From positions 1 through 43,020 of the forward strand of contig JAEUHI010000027.1 of the NCBI GenBank assembly GCA_016795385.1: 43,020 nucleotides of DNA. The letters are read 5' to 3'. Under the pieces are notes generated by a model. It did no database searches. It was not told where the DNA came from and worked only from the letters and a program-made list of their open reading frames with translations. Both the position numbers and the translations under genes were made by a program. Source of the DNA: Verrucomicrobiales bacterium. GTDB lineage: Bacteria; Verrucomicrobiota; Verrucomicrobiia; Verrucomicrobiales; DEV007. Shown one piece after another: positions 8,528-18,500 of the stretch. Every line of letters begins with the position of its first letter. Within the stretch, counting starts at the first letter, position 1.

Positions 8528-8555
8528 GATTCTATCATTATTTGATAGGATCATG
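8525..8555. promoter_or_regulatory. 31-bp palindrome between regulator/mod operon and porin
   Basis: Arms of 13 bases (8525-8537 and 8543-8555) match in 12 positions around a 5-base spacer; the core is CTATCA-N5-TGATAG. The site overlaps the start codon of the divergent regulator and lies just ahead of the porin start at 8559. It is a strong candidate for the operator bound by the XRE-PBP regulator, controlling both directions. Confidence 0.7.
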
Positions 8556-8558
8556 TAT

Positions 8559-9929
8559 ATGTCAACCATCCGCTGGTTTCTCATTCTTTTGACGCTCCAT
8601 GTCGGCAAGATTCTGTCGGCCGGTGAGATGGACTCTCCGGCTGCGGTACCTGCCAAAGCGTCGAAGCCTTTCGTGACCAAAGCCGCCGCCGCGAACCGGA
8701 TTGCTTCCGTGCCGGACTATGCGTCGGCTTTCGAGGAGGAACTCGATTGGCTCGACTTCGGCATCGATTCGCGTTCGCGATTCGAGTTCCGCGATCAGGA
8801 TTATCGCACGGCCGATCTCATCAGTGAAAGCATGTTTTACCAGAGGTCGCTGGTGTATCTGGGGGTGCATGACCTCCTTGGTCCGGTGAATTTCGCGGTG
8901 GAGTTCGAGGATTCACGCCGTGGATTGAGTGACCGTGCGGAAGCCCCCAATGAACAGAATCACACCGAGCTGCTCCAGGCCTACGGTGAGTTGCGCTTCG
9001 ACGACGCCCTGGGTGGCGATCCCGTGAGCCTGCGCCTGGGGCGAATGGCTTTCGATGCGGTGGATCGCAGGCTGATCGCGCGCAACCGTTATCGCAATAC
9101 CATCAGTGCCTTCGATGGCGCGCGCCTTCGTCTGGGTGAGGAAAACAGTCCGATCGAGTGGGATGCCTTCGCCCTGCGGCCGGTCGATCGCTCCGTCGAC
9201 GCCCTCGACGAGTCGAGTGAAGAGAGTCTGCTCTATGGCGTGACAGGGTATGTGCGCAGCTTTTCCCCGCGCGTCTTGATCGAGCCTTATTGGCTCCTCT
9301 CGGACCAAGCGGCTGGGGGAGGCAAACAACTTCACACCGCGGGAGTTCACGCCTTCGGGCAGATCGGTGGATCCCCGTGGGATTACGATGTCGATTTCGC
9401 GGGGCAATGGGGCGAGTCCGGCGGTCTCGATCATCAGGCGTGGGCAGCGCATGCGGAGCTGGGATACACCTGGGATCATTCTTGGAAGCCGCGTCTCGCC
9501 GGCTGGCTGAATTTTGCTTCCGGCGATCGGGATCCCGGAGACTCGACATCGGGAAGATTTGATCCGCTCTACGGCGCGACTTTCGCCTTCTATGGATACA
9601 GCGGTTATTTCTCCTGGCAGAACATCGTCAACCCGGCCCTGCGTCTCAGCTTCCAGCCGATGGAAAAGGTGAAAGGCGAGGTCATCCATCGCGCCATCTG
9701 GTTGGCGAGCGATCGCGACTCGTGGGGCCGTGCCTCGCGCTCGGATCCGGCCGGGTCGAGCGGGGGATACGTGGGGCAGGAATTGGATCTTCGCGCCGCC
9801 TGGCAGGCGACGGAGCATCTTGAGATCGAGGCGGTCTATTCCTGCTTTTTCCCGGGCGGATTCGTTTCGGCGACCGGTCCGTCGCCGGAAAGTCACTTCG
9901 GCTATCTCGCCGCGACGCTGCGGTTCTGA
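8559..9929 (+). CDS. Alginate-export-type outer-membrane porin
   Basis: A 456-residue protein with a signal peptide (about 1-24) followed by a beta-barrel-type sequence with alternating hydrophobic and polar residues and a C-terminal Leu-Arg-Phe, as expected for outer-membrane proteins. The stretch RLIARNRYRNTISAFDGARL resembles the alginate_export family (PF13372), whose members are not all alginate channels. ATG 8559 is chosen because AGGA sits 8 bases upstream; ATG 8553 is possible. It is divergent from the molybdate operon and shares its palindrome, so it may admit the oxyanion or be coregulated with it. Substrate is not shown by sequence. Confidence 0.8.
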   Translation: MSTIRWFLILLTLHVGKILSAGEMDSPAAVPAKASKPFVTKAAAANRIASVPDYASAFEEELDWLDFGIDSRSRFEFRDQDYRTADLISESMFYQRSLVYLGVHDLLGPVNFAVEFEDSRRGLSDRAEAPNEQNHTELLQAYGELRFDDALGGDPVSLRLGRMAFDAVDRRLIARNRYRNTISAFDGARLRLGEENSPIEWDAFALRPVDRSVDALDESSEESLLYGVTGYVRSFSPRVLIEPYWLLSDQAAGGGKQLHTAGVHAFGQIGGSPWDYDVDFAGQWGESGGLDHQAWAAHAELGYTWDHSWKPRLAGWLNFASGDRDPGDSTSGRFDPLYGATFAFYGYSGYFSWQNIVNPALRLSFQPMEKVKGEVIHRAIWLASDRDSWGRASRSDPAGSSGGYVGQELDLRAAWQATEHLEIEAVYSCFFPGGFVSATGPSPESHFGYLAATLRF

Positions 9930-10003
9930 CTCCGGCTTACCGAGATCGGACAGGCGTTTTTCGGCTCTTGCTCTCGACGCGGTTTCCCGGCACACTTCCC
10001 TCC

Positions 10004-11179
10004 ATGCTCCGGATGAAAACCCTCGTCTTTTCCTGTCTTCTCGCCTGCCTGATCCCGACCGTCCGCGCCGAGGAAGGTCTCGCGAATCTCCAGATCGGCG
10101 ATCCCGCGCCCGACTTCTCCCTGCCCGGGATCGACGGGAAGACGTGGACCCTCGCCGACTTCGAGGAAGGCAAGGTGCTCGTCGTTTTCTTCACCTCGAA
10201 CCATTGCCCGACCTCGCACGGGGCCGCCGACCGTCTGAAATCCTTCCTCGCCGATTACCGTCCGCGCGGCATGGCCTTCGTCGCGATCAATCCGAATCAT
10301 CCCGAGGGGCTCAGCATCGACGAACTCGGTTATTCGAAATACAGCGACGGCTTCGAGGACATGAAACTCTACGCGGCCGAGGAGGGCTTCGATTTTCCCT
10401 ACCTTTACGATGGCGAAACCCAGAACGTGGCCCGTGCCTACGGATGTCTCACCACCCCGCACGTCTTTGTCTTCGATTCGGAACGCAAGCTCCGCTACAA
10501 GGGACGTTTCGATGATTCCCGCTTCGGTGGCGATGACTCCACCGTGAAATCGCCCGACACCCGGAATGCGGTCGAAGCGCTGCTCGCCGGGAAACCGGTG
10601 CCCGTCGAAGAGACCAAACCCTTCGGATGCTCGACGAAGTGGCGCAGCAAGAAAACCGCCGTCGCCGAAAAGATGGCGGCGTGGGATGCGACGCCCGTCG
10701 AGGTCGAGACGATCGATGCCGCGGGCGTCACCGCGCTGCGGAAGAACGGCACGAACAAGGTGCGCCTCTTCAACGTCTGGGCGACCTGGTGTGCGCCCTG
10801 CGTGCAGGAGTTCCCCGACCTCGTCACGACCGCCCGCAAGTTCGGCCTGCGCGATTTCGAGTTCATCAACCTGAGTGTCGACGATCCCGCGAATGCCGCG
10901 GCGGTGAAGGCCTTTCTTGAAAAGCAGAGAGCGGGCATGGCTCCGAAGGTGAAGAAGAGCGTCGAAGCCGAGGGACGCAAGACCAACAGCTACCTCTACA
11001 GCGGCGCCGACATGGACGAGGTGATGCTCGCCCTCGATCCCGAATGGCCTGGCGGCATTCCCCATACGATCCTTGTCGATACCGACGGCACGATCCTCTG
11101 GCGTCACAATGGCCTTGTCGACGGCGAGACCTTGCGCACGAAGATCCTTGAGCACATGGGGGATTATTACGTGCCGTGA
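10004..11179 (+). CDS. Secreted protein with two thioredoxin-fold domains
   Basis: A 391-residue exported protein (signal peptide about 1-22). The first domain (about 27-195) is peroxiredoxin/AhpC-TSA-like with GDPAPDFSLPGIDG and a single active-site-like Cys68 in SNHCPTS, plus the cis-Pro segment TTPHVFVF. The second domain (about 225-388) is a thioredoxin/TlpA type with WATWCAPC (Cys263 and Cys266) and GIPHTILVD. A linker segment holds KPFGCSTKW (Cys209). It probably acts in periplasmic thiol redox chemistry. ATG 10004 or 10013 could start it. No cytochrome-maturation genes are nearby, so the partner is unknown. Confidence 0.85.
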   Translation: MLRMKTLVFSCLLACLIPTVRAEEGLANLQIGDPAPDFSLPGIDGKTWTLADFEEGKVLVVFFTSNHCPTSHGAADRLKSFLADYRPRGMAFVAINPNHPEGLSIDELGYSKYSDGFEDMKLYAAEEGFDFPYLYDGETQNVARAYGCLTTPHVFVFDSERKLRYKGRFDDSRFGGDDSTVKSPDTRNAVEALLAGKPVPVEETKPFGCSTKWRSKKTAVAEKMAAWDATPVEVETIDAAGVTALRKNGTNKVRLFNVWATWCAPCVQEFPDLVTTARKFGLRDFEFINLSVDDPANAAAVKAFLEKQRAGMAPKVKKSVEAEGRKTNSYLYSGADMDEVMLALDPEWPGGIPHTILVDTDGTILWRHNGLVDGETLRTKILEHMGDYYVP

Positions 11180-11381
11180 AGACGATCGCCTTGGCCGCCG
11201 CGCGGCATGAATGTCGCGCCTCCTTGTGGACCAAACCCTCTTGCCTCGTGGAGCTGACCCTGTTCCGACAGCGCGCGATCACGACGCCCGACACGGAAAT
11301 TTTCCTTAAAACTTCTTGTTCTGAAAAGTGCCTTTCGGAATAATTCCGGTGTGACGGACAACCGCCCGTTTCATCGTCTCC
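11180..11381. promoter_or_regulatory. Spacer with two small palindromes upstream of the Ntn hydrolase
   Basis: This 202-bp spacer holds no gene. Near the downstream gene it is AT-rich and contains GGAAATTTTCC (11295-11305, imperfect palindrome) and CGGAATAATTCCG (11336-11348), a 13-base palindrome perfect around its central base. They could be operator or promoter elements of the hydrolase gene; no factor can be assigned. Confidence 0.35.
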
Positions 11382-12434
11382 ATGAACAAGCATCATCTCG
11401 CCGCCTCGCTGCTCCTCGCCCTGTCTCTCAATCCCGGCCTCTCCGAAGCCTGCTCGCGGGCGGTTTATTTCGGAAAAGAGGGGCAAACCGTCACCGGTCG
11501 TACCATGGACTGGTTCATCTCCGACATGGACACGAACTTGTGGCGCTACCCCCGCGGTCTCGAGCGCACCAGCGGCACGGAAAAACCCTTCACCTGGAAG
11601 AGCCAATACGGCAGCATCGCGACGACGATCTACGAAGGGGCCGCGGCCGACGGTATCAACGAAAAGGGGCTCGTCGCCAATCTGCTTTATTTGCCGGAAT
11701 CGAAGTATCCCGAAGAAGTCGCAGGCGACACGCGTCCCACCCTTTCGAACGCCGCCTGGGTGCAGTACGTGCTCGATACCTACGCCACGACCGCCGAAGC
11801 CGTGGAGGGCCTGCGCAAGGAGGAATTCCGCATGGTCGCGATCCAGGCACCGACCGGTGAACCGGGGACGGTGCACCTCTCCATCTCCGACGAGTCGGGC
11901 GACTCCGCGATCTTCGAATACATTGAAGGCAAGCTCGTCATCCACCACGACCGCAAGTATCAGGTGATGACGAATTCGCCGATCTTTGAGCAACAATTGA
12001 GCCTCGCGAAGTACTGGGAAAACATCGGCGGGTCGGTGATGCTTCCGGGGACGAACCGGGCGTCGGATCGTTTTGTCCGCGCCTCTTACTACATCAATGA
12101 AGCGACCCAGACCGCCGACCCGCGCCGCGCCGTCGCCACCGTCTTCAGCGTGATGCGGAATGTCAGCGTGCCCATCGGGGTCAAGATCCCCGGGCAGCCG
12201 AACATCGCCGACACCCTCTGGCTGACGGTGAGCGACCAGAAGAACAAGGTCTACTATTATCAGGATACGAACAGCCCGAGCATTCTCTGGGTGAAATTGG
12301 GTGAACTCGATTTTAGGGAAGGTTCGGGTGCCCGGAAGCTGCAACTCGATGGCAATCCCGATACCGCCGACGACCAGACGGGCAACTTCAAACCGGCCGA
12401 GCCCTTCAAGTACATGGTGCCGGGCAGCCACTGA
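11382..12434 (+). CDS. Linear amide C-N hydrolase (choloylglycine hydrolase/penicillin V acylase family)
   Basis: A 350-residue secreted N-terminal-nucleophile hydrolase. A signal peptide of 23 residues ends in Ser-Glu-Ala, directly exposing Cys24 as the N-terminal nucleophile, which is how the family matures. Other expected active-site residues are visible: Arg40 and Asp43 in GRTMDW, Asn198 in MTNSP and Arg233 in SDRFVRAS. The family cleaves linear amides such as bile-salt conjugates, penicillin V or N-acyl homoserine lactones; in a non-gut genome the last two or a cell-wall substrate are more likely than bile salts, which is inference. Single-gene unit, converging on the ArsR-GTPase gene with stem-loops between. 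Confidence 0.9.
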   Translation: MNKHHLAASLLLALSLNPGLSEACSRAVYFGKEGQTVTGRTMDWFISDMDTNLWRYPRGLERTSGTEKPFTWKSQYGSIATTIYEGAAADGINEKGLVANLLYLPESKYPEEVAGDTRPTLSNAAWVQYVLDTYATTAEAVEGLRKEEFRMVAIQAPTGEPGTVHLSISDESGDSAIFEYIEGKLVIHHDRKYQVMTNSPIFEQQLSLAKYWENIGGSVMLPGTNRASDRFVRASYYINEATQTADPRRAVATVFSVMRNVSVPIGVKIPGQPNIADTLWLTVSDQKNKVYYYQDTNSPSILWVKLGELDFREGSGARKLQLDGNPDTADDQTGNFKPAEPFKYMVPGSH

Positions 12435-12456
12435 GAGACGTCCGGCTCATCCGTAG

Positions 12457-12500
12457 CGGAACCGGCGACGGTTCCGAAAGCGCACGGCCGGGGAACGGCC
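12457..12500. terminator. Stem-loops between convergent genes
   Basis: Two consecutive hairpins: CGGAACCG-GCGA-CGGTTCCG (12457-12476, perfect 8-bp stem with a GNRA-type tetraloop) and GGCCG-GGGAA-CGGCC (12486-12500). No T-run follows, so they are probable but not classical terminators or 3'-end stabilisers for the converging transcripts. Confidence 0.5.
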
Positions 12501-12540
12501 GAGTGGGTGGGCGTTCGCAGATGAATCGGGATAGGGGAAA

Positions 12541-14025
12541 TCACACGTCCCGATGCGTCGGCACGGGACGGCCCGGGCGGAAGCGCTCGAGGTGCTCGAG
12601 CGAGAGACGGCAGTCGGGAGATGCGACAGCGGCGATGGATTCGCGGACGAAGGCCTCGAGCTGCTCCGGATCGCCTTCGGCGCGGAGATTCAGGATGATC
12701 TGGCCGCCCTCGACGGGTTCGTCGAGTTCCTGTCCCATTTCGGGGGAGAAATCGTTGCGGACGAGATTCACCACGGCGACTTCGCCGGCGAACGCGTTGT
12801 CGGGGCTGAGGGTCATCTTGAGATGGGCGACCTCGGCTCCGGCGGCGACGAGGCGTTGCTGGATTTCGCGGGCGAGTTGCTGCAAGAGGGGTGTGGTATC
12901 GATCTCGTCGGAGCATTTGACCTCGATCGTGGCATTGAGCCAACCGAGGAGGGCCTCGCCTTCCGCGTAGGTGTCGTAATCGATCTCCATTGCCCCCTCG
13001 CGGACCTGGTCTTCCGATTCAAGGATGGAAAACCATTCCTCCATCCCGGCCCCGGTGCGGGCTGAGACGGAGAGGACGCGGGCCTCCGGGAATTCGCGCT
13101 CCAAGGCGGCGCGGAGTTCGGCTTCGGCGGTCTCATCGAGGAGGTCGCGCTTCGAGATGATGATGAGATCGGCCTCTTCGAGCTGTTTGCGGTAGATGTA
13201 GACGACCTTGTCGGAGAATCCCGTTCCGGACTCGAGCCCGAGGATCCGACGGGCTCGCATCGGATCGACGAGCACGGAGAGCGGGGCGATGGAAAAGCGG
13301 TCGCCGTAGATGCGGCGGAGCGGATAGGTGACGGTGGCGACGAGATCGGTGCAGCTGCCAACCGGCTCGGCGATGAAGATTTCGGGCGCGGCATCGGCAT
13401 CGAGACGCGCGGCGGCATCGACGAGGGAATTGAATTTGCAGCAGAAACACCCGCCCGCGATTTCCTCGGTGGCGAAACCCCGGCTGCGGAGCATCTGGGT
13501 GTCGACGAGCTCGCGCCCTTGGTCGTTTGTGATCAGTCCGACCCTTTTTCCGGATTCGGCGAGGTGGCGCGCGACGGCGGCGACGGCGGTCGTCTTGCCG
13601 GCACCGAGGAATCCTCCGATCATGAGATAGCGGGCGGGAGCGGACATGGGGCGGAGGGTAGAAATAGTTGCCAGTTGGCGCAAGTGATTTTTTCCGCGTG
13701 AAGCGGGCGATTTTTGTCCGAAGTCAAAGCGGCAGCAGCCGAGATCAAGGGTTTGGGCCCCGGAAGTGGCGAGACGACTGCGGAAGCCGGGGGTGATCCC
13801 GATCCACTTGAAGCGGCCCTCGCGTTCGACCGTGACGATCCCGGCCTCGTGCAGGATGCGGACGTGGCGCGAAGCGTTGTAGTCGGACAGGCCGTTCCGC
13901 GCGGCGAGGTCGCCGAGAGTGAGTGGCTCGGGCGAGGCGACGAGGGTCCGCACGATGGCCCAGCGCGACTCATCGGAAAGCGCCCGCAGGTAGGGCAGGC
14001 AATCGTTGTCAGGGCGCGGCGGCAT
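12541..14025 (-). CDS. ArsR-type regulator fused in frame to COG0523 (G3E) metal-chaperone GTPase
   Basis: One uninterrupted 494-residue frame. Residues 1-105 form a winged helix of the ArsR/SmtB family (recognition region LSDYNASRHVRILHEAGIV) ending in LDLGCCRFDF with Cys97-Cys98. A 20-residue linker leads to Met127 and a 368-residue COG0523 GTPase: Walker A GGFLGAGKTT, metal motif CFCC (residues 193-196 overall), ISKRD base-recognition motif, and a C-terminal domain. COG0523 proteins insert or deliver metals, often zinc. The linker DNA is AT-rich and contains a near-palindrome, as if a former intergenic region had lost its stop codon, so the GTPase may also start separately at ATG 13647. 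An upstream ATG at 14082 overlaps the tolC stop as ATGA, so coupling to the efflux operon is likely. Confidence 0.7.
   Translation of the reverse strand: MPPRPDNDCLPYLRALSDESRWAIVRTLVASPEPLTLGDLAARNGLSDYNASRHVRILHEAGIVTVEREGRFKWIGITPGFRSRLATSGAQTLDLGCCRFDFGQKSPASRGKNHLRQLATISTLRPMSAPARYLMIGGFLGAGKTTAVAAVARHLAESGKRVGLITNDQGRELVDTQMLRSRGFATEEIAGGCFCCKFNSLVDAAARLDADAAPEIFIAEPVGSCTDLVATVTYPLRRIYGDRFSIAPLSVLVDPMRARRILGLESGTGFSDKVVYIYRKQLEEADLIIISKRDLLDETAEAELRAALEREFPEARVLSVSARTGAGMEEWFSILESEDQVREGAMEIDYDTYAEGEALLGWLNATIEVKCSDEIDTTPLLQQLAREIQQRLVAAGAEVAHLKMTLSPDNAFAGEVAVVNLVRNDFSPEMGQELDEPVEGGQIILNLRAEGDPEQLEAFVRESIAAVASPDCRLSLEHLERFRPGRPVPTHRDV
13668..13683. promoter_or_regulatory. Near-palindrome in the ArsR-GTPase linker
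   Basis: TTGCCA-GT-TGGCGCAA, an inverted repeat with one extra base in the right arm, lies 20 bases upstream of the internal GTPase start at 13647 within an AT-rich patch. It could be a relic or active ArsR-type operator and promoter for separate GTPase expression. Confidence 0.35.
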
Positions 14026-14078
14026 GGGAGGAGGGGAGACTTCATTCAAAAGCCTCCGCCGCTCTCCGGCAAACAAAA

Positions 14079-15503
14079 TCATTTCGTCGCCGGATGCCCG
14101 AGGGCGGCGAGCAGCTTGTGCTGGGCGATGTTGTAATCGAGCACGGCGTCGATCTCGGCGCGGCGGGCCTCGGCGAGGGTCTGGATGGAGGCGAGGGCCT
14201 CGATCGGGAGCCCCTGGGATTGCTGGAGGCGCGCGGTGGTCAGCTCGTAGGCGCGGCGGGCGTGGGCGGCGGCCTGGCCGCCGATCGGGAGGCGCGAGCG
14301 GCGGGCGATGACCTCGGCCCGGGCGGTGGTGACGTCGAAGGAAATGTCGTCGATGACCCGTTCCTCCTCCAGCTTCAAGAGGGCGAGTTCGGACCGCTTC
14401 TCGCGGGTCGCGGCCTCGTTGCCGAAGCCGAGTCCGTCGAGTTTCCAATAGATCAGGGCCGAGACTTCGTCGCGCGGATCGGTGCGGTCGGTGCCGGTGC
14501 CTCGTCCGGCGGCGAATTCGTAGTTCGAGTATCCCGCCGCGACATTCGGGAGGAAGGGCTGGATTTTCTGTCCGGTGAAACGGTGCGCGGCGGCGGCGAC
14601 TTCAGCCTGCATCGCCGCGGCTTCGGGGCGATAACGAAGCGCGGTCGCGACCATGCGGGCGGCGGATTCGTCGGGAGTGACGAGGTGGATCGCGGCGACG
14701 CTGCGATCGTTGGGGATCAAGGTCGTCGAGGCGGGCAGATGGAGGAGCCGGGCGAGGGCGGCGGAGCGCATCTGCAGATCGGCTTCGGCATCGGCGCTGT
14801 CGCCTTGGCGGAGGAGGTAGGTGGCCAGGGCGCGTTCGGCGTCGGCATCGAGGCCTTCGCCGGCCTTGGCGAAAGCCTGGGTGGAATCGGCGAGCTTGCG
14901 CGAGGCCTCCTCGATTTCGCGGGCGAGGTTGAGGTGGCCGTAGGCGCGGACGAGTTCGAAGTAGGCGATCGCGGCTTCGGCCAGGGTCTGGTGCACCTGC
15001 GCCTGCGAGGCGGCAGCGGCGGCCTTCTTGTCCTGCTTCGCGGCGAGCGGGTCGAAGATGGCCTTGCTGAGATTCAGGTCGATGCCGACGCCGGGCACGG
15101 GAGTGCTGGTGCCGAGACCGGCGGAGCGGTTGACGCGTTCGGTCTCGATGGGGGCACCGCCGATTTCCTGAAGCAGTCCGTTCTGCCTCGCGAAGGAAGC
15201 GCCCGCGGCGAGATCGGGGACGATGGAGAGATGGGCCTGGTCGGACTTCGCGGCGGCGAGGTTCACCTTCTCGACGGAGCGGGCGAGCTCGAGATTCCGT
15301 CCCGCGGCGAGGCGCAAGGTCGCGGGCAGGTCGATGCGGTAGCTGCCGGCGGGGTCGGCGGCGACACGGTCGTCATTGCCAAGCTCGTCGAGTGAACGCG
15401 CCGGAGCCGCGGCGGCGGAGGGAATGTCCTTCACCGCGACGGTGGTGCAGGAGGAAAGAGCTCCCAACATTCCAAGAGCAAGAATGGCGTATGTTTTCCT
15501 CAT
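14079..15503 (-). CDS. TolC-family outer-membrane efflux lipoprotein
   Basis: A 474-residue outer-membrane efflux protein with a lipoprotein signal (Leu-Ser-Ser-Cys19) and two repeated alpha-helical halves rich in Ala, Glu and Gln heptads, as in the OEP family (PF02321). It would form the exit duct of the tripartite pump encoded with the adjacent RND and adaptor genes. Its start overlaps the end of the RND gene by 4 bases (ATGA), and its own stop overlaps a possible start of the ArsR-GTPase frame in the same way, so all are probably one operon. Confidence 0.88.
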   Translation of the reverse strand: MRKTYAILALGMLGALSSCTTVAVKDIPSAAAAPARSLDELGNDDRVAADPAGSYRIDLPATLRLAAGRNLELARSVEKVNLAAAKSDQAHLSIVPDLAAGASFARQNGLLQEIGGAPIETERVNRSAGLGTSTPVPGVGIDLNLSKAIFDPLAAKQDKKAAAAASQAQVHQTLAEAAIAYFELVRAYGHLNLAREIEEASRKLADSTQAFAKAGEGLDADAERALATYLLRQGDSADAEADLQMRSAALARLLHLPASTTLIPNDRSVAAIHLVTPDESAARMVATALRYRPEAAAMQAEVAAAAHRFTGQKIQPFLPNVAAGYSNYEFAAGRGTGTDRTDPRDEVSALIYWKLDGLGFGNEAATREKRSELALLKLEEERVIDDISFDVTTARAEVIARRSRLPIGGQAAAHARRAYELTTARLQQSQGLPIEALASIQTLAEARRAEIDAVLDYNIAQHKLLAALGHPATK

Positions 15504-18500
15504 GACCCGTGACTCATGCCCCTTGGTTCCTCAGTGAAATACCGGCTCTCCGGATCATCCGGATCGATCGAGACCGACTTGACGCGCTTCCCTGACAAAA
15601 GCGCAAAAAACGCGGGGAGAATGAGGAGGGTCGCGAGCGTGGCGAAGATCAGACCGCCGACGACGGCGCGTCCGAGCGGCGCGGTTTGGTCGCCGCCTTC
15701 GCCGAGTCCGAGGGCGAGCGGCATCATGCCCGCGATCATCGCGCAACTCGTCATGACGACGGCGCGCACGCGCGACTTCGCTCCCTCGACCGCGGCGGCG
15801 GCGGGATCGGCTTGATCGCCGCGGGCGTTTTTGCGACGGATCGATTCGGAGAAGGTGACGAGGAGGATCGCGTTCGCCACGGCCACGCCCACGGCCATGA
15901 TCGCCCCGATGCCGGACTGGATGTTCAGCGTCGTGCCGGTGATCCAGAGCGAAAGGACGATGCCGGCGAGCACCGCGGGCAAGGTCGCGACGACGACGAG
16001 GGCGAGGCGGACGGATTGGAAGTTCGCGCAGAGGAGGAGGAAGATCGCGACCATGGCGATGAGGAGTCCCGCACCGAAGCCATCGGCGAGCTGGCGGTAG
16101 GGCACGACCTGGCCGCGGAGATCGACCTTGGTCTTCGGATCGGCGGGCGGTCCGACTTCCTTCATCGCCTTTTCCACGGCCTGGATGGCGCTGCCGAAAT
16201 CGGTGTCGTGCAGGTTCGCGGTGATGCTGACGACGCGCGCGAGATTGTAGCGTTCGTAGGTGCCGACCGAGGTGGTCTCGGTGAGACTGACGAGATTCCC
16301 GAGAAGAACGGGTTGGCCGAATTTCGACTGGATCGGCGTGTTGCGCAGGTCCTCGAGCGACTGGGTGCGCTCCTCCGGGATTTGCACCTGGATGTTGAAG
16401 GAAATACCCGTCTTCGGATCGGCCCAGAAATTCGGCACGGTGAAACGCGAGGAGGTCGTCGCGGCGACAAGGGAGCGGGCGATGTCCTCGACCTCGACGC
16501 CGAGGAGTCCGGCGCGCTCGCGGTCGATCTGCACGTTCACGGTGGGGAATTCGAGATCCTGCGCGATCTGGACGTCTCGGAGGGTCGGGATCTTTTTGAA
16601 CGCCTCGAGCAGCTTCTGGGCGTGGGCTTTGCTTGCGTTGAGATCGCCACCGGTGTTGACCGCGATCTCGAGAGGCGTGGCCGAGCCGAAGCTCATGACG
16701 CGCGAGACGATGTCCTGTGGTTCGAAGGAAAGCTTCACCTCGGGCATTTCCTGGCCGAGGACTTCGCGGAGCCGTTCCTTCAGGTCCGCGATCCTGACAT
16801 TCGCCCCATCGGCGAGCTGGATCGCGAGGAAACCTTCGCCGGGGCCGCCGTTCCAGAGGTGGACGAGGTTCACGGGGAAGGAGGAATTGTGCACCCCGAC
16901 CATGCCGATGGAAAAGGCGACTTTGTCAGGACCGCCGACCTCGCGGGCGATCGTCTCGAGGATGCGGGTGGCGAGCTTTTCGGTGGTCGCGACCTGGGTG
17001 CCCGAGGGCGCGCGGAAACGGAGGGCGAACTGTCCCGAATCGGTCTGCGGGAAAATCTCTCGTCCCACGAAAGGACCGATGAGTAGGATCACGGCGGCCG
17101 TTCCCGCGAGGTAGGCGGGCACGACGATCCAGCGCGCCGCCACGGCGGCCTTGGCGAAGGGCGAGAGGAGTGAACGGAGGACGCTCTTTTCCTCCTCCTG
17201 CTCCGGTCGGTGTTTCGAGCGCAGAAGCCACACCGAAAGGATGGGCACGAGCGTGCTTGAGAGAAAGAAGGACGCGATCATCGCGAACCCCACGGCGAGG
17301 GCGAGGGGAACGAAGAGTGCCTTGGCCGCGCCGACCATGAAGAAGGCCGGCACGAAGACCGCGAGGATGCAGACCATCGCGAGGAAACGCGGCAGGGTCG
17401 TCTCGCGCGTGCCGATGGCAGCGGCCTCGGCGAGGGTGGCGCCGCGGGCAAGGTGCGAGTGGATATTCTCCACGGCCACGGTCGCCTCATCCACGAGGAT
17501 GCCGACGGCGAGAGCGAGGCCGCCGAGGGTCATGAGATGGATGCTTTGTCCCGAAACCCACAAGGCGAGGCACGAGGCGAGGAGGGCGAGGGGGATGTTG
17601 ACGACGACGATGAAGGCGGTGCGCCAGTCGCGCAGGAAGAGGAGCACCATCAGTCCGGTGAGGACCGCGCCGAGGGCACCTTCTTTCAAGAGATCGCGGA
17701 TGGAGCGCTCGACCACGGGCGATTGGTCGAATTCATAAGAGACACTGATGCCTTCGGGGAGCAGTTTCTGGAACTCGGGGATGTTTTTCCGGACGAGTTT
17801 CACGACCTCGAGGGTCGAGGCGTCGGCGCGTTTCGTGACGGGCAGGTAGACGGTGCGTTTGCCGTTCGCCAGCGCGTAGGCGGTGGTGACGTCGGCTCCA
17901 TCGCTGACCGTCGCGATGTCACGGACGAAGATGGCCCGACCCTGTTCGGTCTTCAAGGCAACCCCCTCGAGTTCCTTCACATCCTTCACGATCGCGTTGG
18001 TCGGCACGATGGGGTATTTGCCGTTGAGGTTGATGTTGCCGGACGGGCTGATGACGTTGCCCTTGGCGAGCGATTGCACGATCTCGTCGGGCGAGAGGCC
18101 GGCGGCGCGCATCTTTTCGGGATCGACGTTCACGACGATGGCGCGGGACGACCCGCCGAAGGGAGGAGGAGCCGAGACGCCCGGCAGGGTCGCGAAGGAG
18201 GGGCGCACCTTGTTGAGCGCCTGATCCTGCATCATGTTGAGGGTAATGTCAGGACGGTCGGTCGAGAAGACGAGGTGTCCGACCGCGACACTGCCCGCGT
18301 CGAAACGCATGATGAAAGGAGCGACGGTGCCCGGCGGCATGAAGGCCCGCGAGCGGTTCACCTGGGCTACGGTCTCGGACATCGCGGCGGACATGTCGGT
18401 GCCGGGATGGAACTGCAGCTTCATGATCGAGGCTCCCTGGATCGACTTCGACTCGACGTGGGAAATGCCGGCGATGTAGAGGAAGTGATACTCGTAGCGG

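Noticed and set aside
14079..14448. N-terminal extension of the ArsR-GTPase frame into the tolC gene
   Set aside because: The extension is Arg/Pro-rich shadow of tolC; the true start is near 14025 or 14082.
13923..15395. 490-codon plus-strand frame opposite tolC
   Set aside because: Gly/Glu/Val-rich antisense artefact of the TolC coding sequence.
15686..17086. 466-codon plus-strand frame opposite the RND gene
   Set aside because: Shadow with highly biased Asp/Arg/Glu/Gly composition; the RND pump on the other strand is unmistakable.
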